From QQUK01 sp913009765 (lineage in GTDB: Bacteria; Zixibacteria; MSB-5A5; GN15; FEB-12), in assembly GCA_937900185.1 (NCBI GenBank), contig CALCCW010000287.1:1-31781 (forward strand): a stretch of DNA of 31,781 nucleotides, given 5' to 3'. Of this stretch, positions 24,377 to 31,709 are shown one piece after another. The notes under the pieces are model-generated. The model saw only the letters and a program-made list of their open reading frames with translations. It did no database searches and was not told the origin of the DNA. Position 1 is the stretch's first letter; each line of letters starts with the position of its first letter. The position numbers and the translations under genes were made by a program.

Positions 24377-24697
24377 GAAGTTTCCTGAATTCGTATAAAA
24401 AATGAAGAAATATTGGAATGCTGTTAAGGCGATGATATAAAATAAGATAGCTGTTAACATAGTATTACTGGAATGCGAAAAAATTAAATGAAATGGAAAT
24501 TATCTGGTATTATTCTAAAATTTGATGTTTTTCTTTGGAACTCCTTTCCGGCGAAGCCGGAATCCAGTACAGTAAGTATTGAGCAAATTAGTGGAAATTA
24601 CAGCCAATCCTTAAACGGATTTTCTTTCGTAATAAAGTGATTGTAAATTTTCAAAGAGTATCTTATCTTTTTATAATAAAAAAATTAAGGAAACAAT
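24377..24697. other. Spacer between groESL promoter and the 127-residue gene
   Basis: No gene seen. It contains a short hairpin at 24546-24562 (arms TTCCGGC/GCCGGAA, loop GAA) followed by TCCAGT; the word ACTGGATTCC is shared in inverse orientation with the start of the nested element at 22123. A candidate promoter for the next gene lies at 24641-24669 (TTGTAA, 17 bases, TATCTT). Confidence 0.5.
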
Positions 24698-25081
24698 ATG
24701 CCTATTCATCCAAAATTTTCGGGGAAATTCATAACAGAAAAAGAACACAAATCATTTTTATCTCGATTTGGAGCATTAGTTCCAAGATTTGTAAACCCAG
24801 TTTTAGAAGGATTGGATTTATTTGAGAGAGGAAGATGGCATAGAAATCCAGATGCTCCTTGTCTTTATGTTTTTAGGAATATGAAAATGTATGAAGAAGA
24901 ACTTCGAAGTATTTTTATGCACATTCAAGAAACTAAAGTACCAAACGAAATTGAAGTTGTATTTAGAAGAAAAGGGAGATTTAATCCTTTAGAACAAGAA
25001 CTTTGGAATAGGTTAACACCCGAGAGATGGCAACCTAATTATGATAACTGGAAGTCCATACATGTAAATTACTTATTCTAA
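24698..25081 (+). CDS. Hypothetical protein, 127 residues
   Basis: I do not recognise this protein. AAGGA lies 8 bases before the ATG and a plausible promoter lies upstream, so expression is credible. It is soluble, rich in Arg, Glu and aromatic residues, with no signal peptide or membrane span; landmarks are FITEKEHKSFLSRFG, a RGRWHRNPDAPCLYVF stretch and a Trp-rich C-terminus (LWNRLTPERWQPNYDNW). AT-rich codon use resembles the accessory genes of the window. It converges with and overlaps the next gene by nine bases. Confidence 0.65.
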   Translation: MPIHPKFSGKFITEKEHKSFLSRFGALVPRFVNPVLEGLDLFERGRWHRNPDAPCLYVFRNMKMYEEELRSIFMHIQETKVPNEIEVVFRRKGRFNPLEQELWNRLTPERWQPNYDNWKSIHVNYLF

Positions 25082-25885
25082 ATAATTCCACATTTCAAAC
25101 GCTGTCTTGACTGTATCAGTCCATGGAGGACGGGGAATAGTATCAGTCGCTGTATTGTATTTTGCAACTAAGATAGCACTATCACTATCCATCATGAAAT
25201 AGTAGGTTGAGGAATAAATACATCCTGAAGGACAGTCACCCCATCTGAACATATAAAAATATTTTCGGTTTTCATCTTCAAAATATGGAAAAATATTTGA
25301 TTGATCCCCTGGAGATGTGGTAGCATAAACATTCTTTATTTCAGGTATATCATTAAATGCTGAAAGTGCCACAGTAGGATTTTTAAGACCGCTTAAGTAC
25401 AAAGAACCATATGGAGTACTGTTTGGAGTAACATAAAAAATGTTAAATGATTTTGCTCCTAAAGAATCCAATATGTTATAAAACTGCTCTTGAGTACTAT
25501 CAAGTATTGGTCCCACAGTTGCTGACTCAAAAGTAAAACCTATATAGCTTGGAAACCAGTGTGGAGTAAATTTAATAAATTCAGAGGAAGCTAACCGGGA
25601 TAATCCATTATTTTGCTCAGAATTCTTGTACCAATTATTTAGGGTGTCATTAAATTGTGAGTCTATAAGAGCTATATCGTCATATATCCTTTGAGAAATT
25701 GAATCCGGTGCTGTAAATAATTTATAATACGACATTGCCATAAGAACTGCTTCATCATCATAAGTGTATTTGATAGGAGTATTTTCAATAATAGGTTGTT
25801 TATTTGCTCCATTACTCCAAAATGGATTTTCACATCCTATTAATACCACTAATGCGATTACTGATAATAAAATAATTTTTTTCAT
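25073..25885 (-). CDS. Hypothetical lipoprotein, 270 residues
   Basis: Function unknown. The N-terminus MKKIILLSVIALVVLIGC is a lipoprotein signal with lipobox Cys18, so the mature protein should be anchored in the envelope facing the periplasm or surface. The rest is rich in aromatic, Asn, Ser and Asp residues with no domain I can name; four further Cys are few, two of them in GDCPSGC (about residue 222). GGGAGA is well placed before the ATG. It overlaps the convergent 127-residue gene by nine bases. Its relative isolation between repeat-filled spacers resembles that of other accessory genes here. Confidence 0.75.
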   Translation of the reverse strand: MKKIILLSVIALVVLIGCENPFWSNGANKQPIIENTPIKYTYDDEAVLMAMSYYKLFTAPDSISQRIYDDIALIDSQFNDTLNNWYKNSEQNNGLSRLASSEFIKFTPHWFPSYIGFTFESATVGPILDSTQEQFYNILDSLGAKSFNIFYVTPNSTPYGSLYLSGLKNPTVALSAFNDIPEIKNVYATTSPGDQSNIFPYFEDENRKYFYMFRWGDCPSGCIYSSTYYFMMDSDSAILVAKYNTATDTIPRPPWTDTVKTAFEMWNYLE

Positions 25886-26019
25886 ACATTTATCTCCCTT
25901 CTTGTTATTTGTAATATAAACGTTTACAAGACAAGAGTGTGTAAAAAAAATTATTTTCTATGTTTATAGTTTCTGAATCAGAGTACAGGTGTAACTGCTT
26001 GCTGTGGATTGATTTTAAT

Positions 26020-26043
26020 GTAGGGTTGAGGCATGCCTCAACC
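26020..26043 (+). repeat. REP-like hairpin with GTAG foot (copy F)
   Basis: GTAG (26020-26023) is followed by a perfect 20-base palindrome, arms GGTTGAGGCA and TGCCTCAACC. It is the undamaged sibling of copy A (18449). Confidence 0.8.
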
Positions 26044-26377
26044 TAAAGATTGCACAATGTTAAGTGGTCGGCAGATGTCCTCGTTGTCTGCCCCTCTATC
26101 AAACGTCTCAAAATTTCTACACATTCTCACATCATTCGTAATTCTGTTCTTTCTATGAATAACTTAATTTTGAAAGAGAAAACTCTATGCATAAAAACAC
26201 TACAAATAATATTATCGAAAATGGCTTTAAGCCATTTGGGTAAGCAAAGCCATTTCGTTGTAACCGACTGTTCGCATGTCAGTTATCTGCGATATTAATG
26301 AGTCAGACGCAGTCTGTAGGTTCCCTTTATATGCGAAACGAACCCATTTTGAATTGAAGGACTGGTTCCCCGACCAA

Positions 26378-26475
26378 GAGACTGTGTCGCAATAGGCAAT
26401 GTCAGTTCACAAACCCACTTCGTGGCTTCAGGAACAGACACAACATGGAGACAATTTGTATTGTGACACAGTCTC
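26378..26475. repeat. Inverted repeat enclosing a CTGAC-type hairpin
   Basis: Outer arms of 17 bases (26378-26394, GAGACTGTGTCGCAATA; 26459-26475) pair at 16 of 17 positions. Inside, GTCAGTTC (26401-26408) to GAACAGAC (26432-26439) with inner arms CCAC/GTGG is the second hairpin of the paired-hairpin family seen at 20605 and 30259. The first hairpin appears replaced by the outer arm. Confidence 0.65.
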
Positions 26476-26500
26476 CAAGCTCAGAGTGACTTAATTTAAT

Positions 26501-27796
26501 CTATTTCATACTATAAAAAGTGTCTTTGCCTAAAAAGACAGCGTGTTGTCCGATTGTTTCTTCAATACGCATCAGTTGATTATATTTTGCGATTCTGTCG
26601 GTACGACACATTGAACCGGTTTTTATCTGACCTGCTCCGGCAGCAACAGCAACATCGGCGAGAGTGGTATCTTCAGTTTCTCCCGAACGATGCGATATAA
26701 CCGTAGTAAAACCTGCTTTTTGTGCCATCTCAATGGTGTCAAGAGTTTCTGTGAGAGTGCCGATTTGATTGAGTTTTATCAAAATTGAGTTAGCTGTTTT
26801 TTCTTTGATACCTCGTGCTAATCTCTTTGGATTTGTAACAAAAATATCATCACCGACTATTTGAATACGATGACCCAAACGGGCAGTCATTTCCTGAAAG
26901 CCTTTCCAATCATCTTCTGCGTGACCATCTTCAATAGAAATAATCGGATATTTGTTACAAAGGTTTTCGTAAAAGTCAGTCATTTGTGAGGACGTCAGCT
27001 TTTTACCTTCGGCAGCAAGGTGATATTTTTTTGTTTTTGTATTATAGAATTCCGAGGCTGCCGGGTCTATTGCTATCATGATATCTTTTTTGGGTTTGTA
27101 GCCTGAGTTTTTAATAGCCTGCATGATGACTTGTAATGCTTCTTCATTTGATTTTAAGTTAGGAGCAAAACCGCCTTCATCACCGACAGAAGTATTGTAG
27201 CCTTTTTTCTTAAGTACTTTTTTAAGATGTCCGAAAACTTCGGCACCCATTTGAATAGCTTTACGGATATTTTTTGCACCAACCGGTACAATCATGAATT
27301 CCTGCAAGTCGACATTATTGTCGGCATGTTTTCCGCCGTTTAAAATATTCATCATTGGAACCGGAAGCTGTTTACAGTTGCATCCGCCGATATATTCATA
27401 AAGGAACCGTCCGCGTGAATCAGCACATGCTTTGGCATTTGCCAAGGAAACGCCAAGAATCGCATTGGCACCAAGTTTGGATTTGTTTTCGGTACCGTCA
27501 AGACGAATTAAATAATTATCTAATGAGACTTGGTCGTACGGGTCAACCATATCATTGATAAGAGCCGGTCCTATAATTTTGTTTACATTGGCAACAGCCT
27601 TGGTGACACCTTTGCCAAAGAATTCTGTTTTTTTGCCGTCACGAAGTTCGACCGCTTCGTGTATACCGGTTGAGGCACCCGATGGAATAGCTGCACGACC
27701 TAATGAACCGTCGGCAAGACAGACATCAACTTCAATAGTTGGAGTACCGCGTGAATCAAGAATCTGACGAGCGTGAATATATTGAAAATCTGACAT
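26501..27796 (-). CDS. eno: Enolase
   Basis: Converts 2-phosphoglycerate to phosphoenolpyruvate in glycolysis; Mg-dependent cytoplasmic octamer or dimer. The 431-residue protein has IHARQILDSRGTPTIEVDV, the loop IPSGASTGIHEAVELRDG, GGKHADNNVDLQEFMIVP, GDEGGFAPNL, the metal-binding SIEDGHAEDDW, and the signature ILIKLNQIGTLTETL followed by SHRSGETEDTTLAD. Nothing essential is missing. AGGAT lies 7 bases before the ATG. It is divergent from the AGCS symporter gene over a 159-base AT-rich spacer that must hold both promoters. Confidence 0.97.
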   Translation of the reverse strand: MSDFQYIHARQILDSRGTPTIEVDVCLADGSLGRAAIPSGASTGIHEAVELRDGKKTEFFGKGVTKAVANVNKIIGPALINDMVDPYDQVSLDNYLIRLDGTENKSKLGANAILGVSLANAKACADSRGRFLYEYIGGCNCKQLPVPMMNILNGGKHADNNVDLQEFMIVPVGAKNIRKAIQMGAEVFGHLKKVLKKKGYNTSVGDEGGFAPNLKSNEEALQVIMQAIKNSGYKPKKDIMIAIDPAASEFYNTKTKKYHLAAEGKKLTSSQMTDFYENLCNKYPIISIEDGHAEDDWKGFQEMTARLGHRIQIVGDDIFVTNPKRLARGIKEKTANSILIKLNQIGTLTETLDTIEMAQKAGFTTVISHRSGETEDTTLADVAVAAGAGQIKTGSMCRTDRIAKYNQLMRIEETIGQHAVFLGKDTFYSMK

Positions 27797-27918
27797 AATG
27801 AAATCCTTTCATAATAGATTTTTCTTACTTTTTGACAACTTATATACACTTAATGGTATCGGCAAGATTAAATTATGTTGAAAATAATGTTTTTCAAGAA
27901 ATTTACTAATTTTTTTAC

Positions 27919-27947
27919 TTGCGGGTAAATAGTCAAATAGGTATAAT
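27919..27947 (+). promoter_or_regulatory. Promoter of the AGCS symporter gene, leaderless spacing
   Basis: TTGCGG (27919-27924), exactly 17 bases, then a perfect TATAAT (27942-27947). The ATG is only eight bases beyond the -10, and no Shine-Dalgarno sequence exists between them, so the transcript should start at or within two bases of the start codon. Confidence 0.7.
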
Positions 27948-27955
27948 TTTTACCG

Positions 27956-29371
27956 ATGTTAGAATCAATCACAAACATTATAAACGCAATTTCCGGCTTT
28001 GTATGGGGACCATACATGGCATCGCTATTGTTAGCAACCGGATTAGTGCTGACTGTACGGATGGTGTTAATACAGGTACGTGGGTTTGCCCATGGTGTGG
28101 CAATTGCTGCCGGCAAGTATGATGACCCTAATCTTAAAGGTCAGTTAACTCATTTTCAGGCATTGTCGGCTGCTTTATCGGCAACTATCGGAATTGGAAA
28201 TATCGCAGGTGTGGCTCTTGCATTATATTGGGGCGGACCGGGTGCGATATTCTGGATGTGGGTAACGGCATTTTTTGGCATGGCAATTAAATTTGCCGAG
28301 TGTACTTTGGCTATTCAATATCGTAAGATTGACCCCGATGGTAATGTTCGAGGCGGTCCGATGTATTATATTGAAATGGGTATGCCGAAATATTTTAAAC
28401 CGCTTGCCTATATGTTTGCATCGTTTGTTGCTATTGGTGCTTTGGGTGCGGGAAATATGGTGCAGTCAAATACAATGGCTCACTCGTTAGTTGATGCATT
28501 AGCAGTTCCTGCCGAGAGCGAAACAATGTTTCGATGGATATTCGGTTTTATTTTAGCAGGTATGACCGGTGCTGTTATTATCGGCGGTATTAAAAGAATC
28601 GGTGTGGTGGCATCTTATTTAGTACCGTTTATGTCTGTTATTTATGTTGTGTCCGGTTTAATAGCTCTTTTTGTAAATTATGATCAAGTTTTACCGGCTT
28701 TTCAGTTAATTTTTTATCATGCCTTTAATCCAACCGCTGTCGTTGGCGGTGCCACAGGTGGGGCGACTATTTGGATGACATTCAGCTGGGGCTTACGTCG
28801 CGGATTATTTTCTAACGAAGCGGGGCAGGGGTCGGCTGCGATGGCACATGCAACTGCAAAAGTTGACGAGCCGGTTCGTGAGGGGTTAGTTGCCATGCTT
28901 GGACCGTTTATTGATACTATTGTTATTTGTTCGATAACTGCATTGGTTATTATATCAACCGGAGTATGGGCGAATGGTGAAACCGGAGCTGTTTTGACCA
29001 TGACTGCATTTGAGACCGCACTTCCGGGGTTCGGACAATGGATGGTTGTTATAGCTGTTATATTATTTGCGTTCTCAACTATTGTGGCGTGGTCGTATTA
29101 TGGTGAAAAAGGTATTGAATATCTGGGCGGGTCAAAATCGAAACTTCCATATAAATGGATTTTTATAATATTTACCTTGTTGGGTGCAACGCTTGATTTG
29201 GAACCGGTTTGGAATTTTGCCGATGCTGCCAATGGGTTGATGTCGACACCGAACTTGATTGCTTTGATATTCTTATCGGGTGCGGTTGTGAAGATTTCCA
29301 AGAAATATATGGATGAGAAAAAAGCCGGCAAACACGTGCCTTATAAAGATAGAAAAGCTCCAGTAGCGTAG
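27956..29371 (+). CDS. AGCS family sodium:alanine/glycine symporter
   Basis: Inner-membrane Na+-coupled amino-acid carrier, most likely for alanine or glycine. The 471-residue protein has about eleven hydrophobic spans and the family blocks FQALSAALSATIGIGNIAGVALALYWGGPGAIFWMW (about 68-103, landmark only), KFAECTLAIQYR, GGPMYYIEMGM, and the consensus GLFSNEAGQGSAAMAHATAKVDEPVREGL (about 281-309). The C-terminus is charged and cytoplasmic. The substrate cannot be fixed from sequence. It has a strong promoter with no leader. The UPF0489 gene starts eight bases after its stop and may be cotranscribed, although its base composition differs. Confidence 0.95.
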   Translation: MLESITNIINAISGFVWGPYMASLLLATGLVLTVRMVLIQVRGFAHGVAIAAGKYDDPNLKGQLTHFQALSAALSATIGIGNIAGVALALYWGGPGAIFWMWVTAFFGMAIKFAECTLAIQYRKIDPDGNVRGGPMYYIEMGMPKYFKPLAYMFASFVAIGALGAGNMVQSNTMAHSLVDALAVPAESETMFRWIFGFILAGMTGAVIIGGIKRIGVVASYLVPFMSVIYVVSGLIALFVNYDQVLPAFQLIFYHAFNPTAVVGGATGGATIWMTFSWGLRRGLFSNEAGQGSAAMAHATAKVDEPVREGLVAMLGPFIDTIVICSITALVIISTGVWANGETGAVLTMTAFETALPGFGQWMVVIAVILFAFSTIVAWSYYGEKGIEYLGGSKSKLPYKWIFIIFTLLGATLDLEPVWNFADAANGLMSTPNLIALIFLSGAVVKISKKYMDEKKAGKHVPYKDRKAPVA

Positions 29372-29379
29372 GTTGTATT

Positions 29380-30210
29380 TTGATTCCTGATTCTTTAAAA
29401 CATCTCATTAAATTTGACAAATTAAAAAAAATTGGCTTTGATCAATGTGATAGTTATGTTCATAAAGATCATAGATGGGTTCTTCCTATAATTTTTGAAT
29501 ATCAAAAAATGGGTGTTTTACCAAAGCCTTGTAAATTGGTTATGTTTGATGCCCATGATGATGGACGTGAAATCTTACAAAAAGCTAAAGAGTTTATAAA
29601 AGAAGAGTATGATAAATTAACTACACAAAAAGTAATTAACATTTGCCGAGATCATTTATATAAACTTGATGGTGATTGGGTGAAAGCAGGGATGGAAATG
29701 GGGATAATCTCTAACGCGATAGTTTTTGGAGTTCACAGGCATAATAATGAAGGCGATTATACAGATCATAGAGGAAATTTACACTATTTGAAATCACTAG
29801 AATCACCAGGTGCAGAATTAAATAATGGAAGAAAATTAGGTGATTTATGTAACAGAATTCCAAATAAAAAAATATGGGATGATTTAAATTGGGTTCATTT
29901 AAATCAAAAAGGTTTTGAGTTTAAAAGGTCAGATGAAAAGTTCTTACTAGATATTGATTTAGATTGTTTTGCAATTAACTGGAATGGATATTATTTACCT
30001 TGGCCTGAAGAAGTGTATAGAGGAGAATTTTATAAAAAAAGTGATAATCATATTCCTTGGACTGGAAAGAGATTTTTTGATGGACTTGTAAAGCAAGCAG
30101 GTTTACTTACTATTGCAATGGAGCCGAATCATTGTGGAGGTGATGAAAAAGCGAATATAATTTTAAATGATATTAATAAATTTTTGTTTGATGATAGGTT
30201 AAAACTATAA
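29380..30210 (+). CDS. UPF0489 family protein (arginase/deacetylase-like fold)
   Basis: Uncharacterised family with arginase-like metal-binding motifs; no reaction can be assigned. Candidate ligands are YVHKDHRW (His28, His31), VMFDAHDD (Asp57, His59, Asp60), LLDIDLDCF (191-197) and AMEPNHCGG (246-254, Glu248), which parallel the DxHxD and DxDxD metal sites of ureohydrolases. Length 276. The start is TTG at 29380, eight bases after the symporter stop, with a weak TAGG upstream; no ATG comes early enough to keep the histidine motif. It is far more AT-rich than the symporter gene, suggesting later arrival. UPF0489 is known mainly from eukaryotes and scattered bacteria. Confidence 0.75.
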   Translation: MIPDSLKHLIKFDKLKKIGFDQCDSYVHKDHRWVLPIIFEYQKMGVLPKPCKLVMFDAHDDGREILQKAKEFIKEEYDKLTTQKVINICRDHLYKLDGDWVKAGMEMGIISNAIVFGVHRHNNEGDYTDHRGNLHYLKSLESPGAELNNGRKLGDLCNRIPNKKIWDDLNWVHLNQKGFEFKRSDEKFLLDIDLDCFAINWNGYYLPWPEEVYRGEFYKKSDNHIPWTGKRFFDGLVKQAGLLTIAMEPNHCGGDEKANIILNDINKFLFDDRLKL

Positions 30211-30258
30211 ATTGAATAATTCATGTCTTTTAAAGATGCTAATGTCTTTAACTCTTTG

Positions 30259-30355
30259 TTGTGTCTGGTCCTGATTCTCTGAAAGAGAATTGAGACCTGA
30301 CACTAATAACGTCAGTTCACAATTCGCCAAGGCGAATCAGGAACTGACGAAACAC
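30259..30355. repeat. CTGAC paired-hairpin element, best copy
   Basis: Hairpin 1 runs from GTCTGGTC (30263-30270) to GACCTGAC (30294-30301), inner arms GATTCTCT/AGAGAAT. After a linker comes hairpin 2, from GTCAGTTC (30311-30318) to GAACTGAC (30341-30348), inner arms ATTCGCC/GGCGAAT. The reverse complement of hairpin 2 aligns with hairpin 1 (shared TCCTGATTC and GAATTG), so the element is two copies of one unit facing each other. It has no GTAG foot. Confidence 0.75.
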
Positions 30356-30387
30356 AAAACCGGTAACTCATCGATTATGTAGTTATC

Positions 30388-30447
30388 GTAGGGCGGGATC
30401 CCTGTGATCCCGCCTTAGATGGCAGCATCACAGGGATCCCGCCCTAC
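30388..30447. repeat. Inverted pair of REP elements upstream of the RAYT gene (copies G and H)
   Basis: Copy G on the plus strand: GTAG (30388-30391), perfect arms GGCGGGATC and GATCCCGCC, loop CCTGT. Six bases further, copy H on the minus strand (30421-30447): CTAC foot at 30444-30447, the same right arm, loop ACAGG, and a left arm with two mismatches. Head-to-head pairing of this type is the BIME arrangement known from enterobacteria. It lies 50 bases before the transposase ATG. Confidence 0.9.
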
Positions 30448-30463
30448 TACTCTTCATATGTGA

Positions 30464-30490
30464 TTGACATATTTACAATCTATTTATAAT
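30464..30490 (+). promoter_or_regulatory. Promoter of the RAYT gene, leaderless spacing
   Basis: Perfect TTGACA (30464-30469), a short 15-base spacer, and perfect TATAAT (30485-30490). The ATG follows seven bases after the -10 with no Shine-Dalgarno sequence. It sits between the upstream REP pair and the gene. Confidence 0.6.
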
Positions 30491-30497
30491 ATATTAT

Positions 30498-31001
30498 ATG
30501 TCAAAACTACTACGGTATTATGAAAAAGGGAGTATCTACTTTCTTACGGTTGTTACGCATCAAAGAAATAATATCCTTGTATCTTCATATACTTTTTTTA
30601 AAGAATCTTTAGACAAAATGGTTTCAAAACATAATATTGAACTCATCGCATGGGTCGTATTACCTGACCATTTTCATATTCTTATAGACCCAAAAGATAA
30701 TAATCCTGCATCTTTTATTCATGACTTTAAACTATCTTTTGGAGCATATTATCGAAAAGAAAAGAATCTCTATTCAGGTAGAGTATGGCAGAGTCGTTTT
30801 TGGGATCATATTATTAGAGACCAGCAAGATTATAATAATCATATAGATTACATCCATTATAATCCTGTAAAACATAGTTATGTAAATAGCCCCTTTGATT
30901 GGAATTATTCTTCAATAAATGAATTCGAAAAACGTGGATATTATCAGAAGGATTGGGGAGAAAAGAGAAGAATTGATTTTGACGGTGATTTCGGTGAATA
31001 A
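30498..31001 (+). CDS. REP-associated tyrosine transposase (RAYT, Y1/HUH family)
   Basis: Single-strand DNA endonuclease/transposase of the IS200-like Y1 group, domesticated type that moves or maintains REP hairpins. The HUH-type motif is PDHFHILI with His58 and His60; the catalytic tyrosine is most likely Tyr118 in IDYIHYNPVKHSYV, the typical RAYT block. RVWQSRFWDHIIRD (95-108) is also characteristic, as is the N-terminal YFLTVVTHQR. Length 167, complete. REP copies G/H lie 50 bases before and copy I six bases after the gene, all with the GTAG foot that RAYT proteins recognise in enterobacteria. No IS ends or target duplications are visible, so this is a REP-linked single-copy gene rather than an insertion sequence. 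Confidence 0.93.
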   Translation: MSKLLRYYEKGSIYFLTVVTHQRNNILVSSYTFFKESLDKMVSKHNIELIAWVVLPDHFHILIDPKDNNPASFIHDFKLSFGAYYRKEKNLYSGRVWQSRFWDHIIRDQQDYNNHIDYIHYNPVKHSYVNSPFDWNYSSINEFEKRGYYQKDWGEKRRIDFDGDFGE

Positions 31002-31007
31002 TGATAA

Positions 31008-31034
31008 GGCAGGATCACAGGGATCCTGCCCTAC
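31008..31034 (-). repeat. REP element directly after the RAYT gene (copy I)
   Basis: On the minus strand: GTAG foot (31031-31034 as CTAC), perfect arms GGCAGGATC and GATCCTGCC, loop CCTGT. Against copy G, one G-C pair in the stem has become A-T on both arms, a compensatory change that shows the stem is under selection. It starts six bases after the stop codon and may also stop transcription. Confidence 0.9.
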
Positions 31035-31188
31035 TACTGCCGCCCACTATATTATATTCTTCAAGATAAAACTGGACAACTGATAATTATAATCGTAAGC
31101 TATATGCGGTTTTGAGATAGGTATATTCAGTTTTTATGACAATTGCCGATATATATATAAATGAGATTATTCTAAAGGGATATAGATA

Positions 31189-31709
31189 ATGAAATATTTA
31201 GTCACCGGCGGTGCCGGTTTTATTGGGTCAAATATAACTAAAAAATTAGTCGAAAAAGGTGAATCTGTACGGGTTCTTGACAATTTTTCGACCGGTAATA
31301 TTGATAATCTCAATGCGGTTATCAATGATATAGAACTGATTGATGGTGATATTCGGGATTTTTGGGTAGTTAAAAAAGCTGTTGAAGGGATTGATTATAT
31401 TTTACATCAAGCGGCTCTTCCATCGGTTCCCCGTTCGGTTGAAAATCCGCTTACCTCAAATGTTGTTAATGTTAACGGTACACTGCATTTGCTTGAAGCT
31501 GCCAAAAACGGCGGTGTGAAAAAAATGGTCATGGCGTCATCGTCGTCTGTCTATGGTGATGCTGTGGAACTTCCCAAGCATGAAGGTATGAGACCATCAC
31601 CGCTTTCACCTTATGCAGTGACAAAACTTACCAATGAATATTATTTAAAAGTATATTGGGAATTATACAAATTCCCGACTGTCGCACTACGCTATTTTAA
31701 TATCTTCGG
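31189..31709 (+). CDS. NAD-dependent sugar-nucleotide epimerase/dehydratase, 3' truncated
   Basis: Extended short-chain dehydrogenase acting on a nucleotide sugar, probably a UDP-hexose 4-epimerase (UDP-GlcNAc or UDP-glucose) for envelope glycan synthesis. The NAD-binding motif is GGAGFIG (7-13) with Asp31 after the second strand, catalytic Ser117-Ser120 region MASSSSVYGD, and YxxxK as Tyr142/Lys146 in SPYAVTK; LRYFNIFG follows. AAAGGGA lies 8 bases before the ATG. True sequence ends at about residue 174; the frame then runs into adapter, giving the artificial tail DRKSTRLNSS and onward. About half of a typical 310-residue protein is present. The substrate cannot be decided without the missing half. 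Confidence 0.93.

Larger units (their letters stand above)
25886..26500. other. 615-base spacer filled with palindromes
   Basis: I see no gene; the only long open frame at 26050-26298 has no ribosome site and no protein-like features. Contents from the left: promoter region of the lipoprotein gene, GTAG copy F at 26020, a hairpin at 26070-26092 (arms GGCAGA/TCTGCC), a near-palindrome ATGGCTTTAAGCCAT around 26219, a weak GTAG element at 26316-26344 (GGTTC...GAACC), and an inverted-repeat element at 26378-26475. No T-run terminator for enolase is evident. Confidence 0.6.

Noticed and set aside
26050..26298. 82-codon open frame in the spacer before enolase
   Set aside because: It runs through palindromic repeat sequence, has no Shine-Dalgarno sequence and no protein-like features.
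27811..27838. Enolase promoter TTGTCA-16-TATTAT on the minus strand
   Set aside because: Its start point would fall inside the enolase ribosome-binding site at 27803-27807, so the match is probably fortuitous.
18441..30360. CRISPR array, considered because of recurring palindromes in spacers
   Set aside because: Repeats are irregularly spaced, of mixed orientation and diverged stems, with no unit of constant length and no cas genes.
30498..31001. IS200/IS605 insertion sequence
   Set aside because: The protein is RAYT-like (RVWQSRFWDHI, YIHYNPVKH) and is flanked by multi-copy REP hairpins; no tnpB, distinct ends or target motif is seen.
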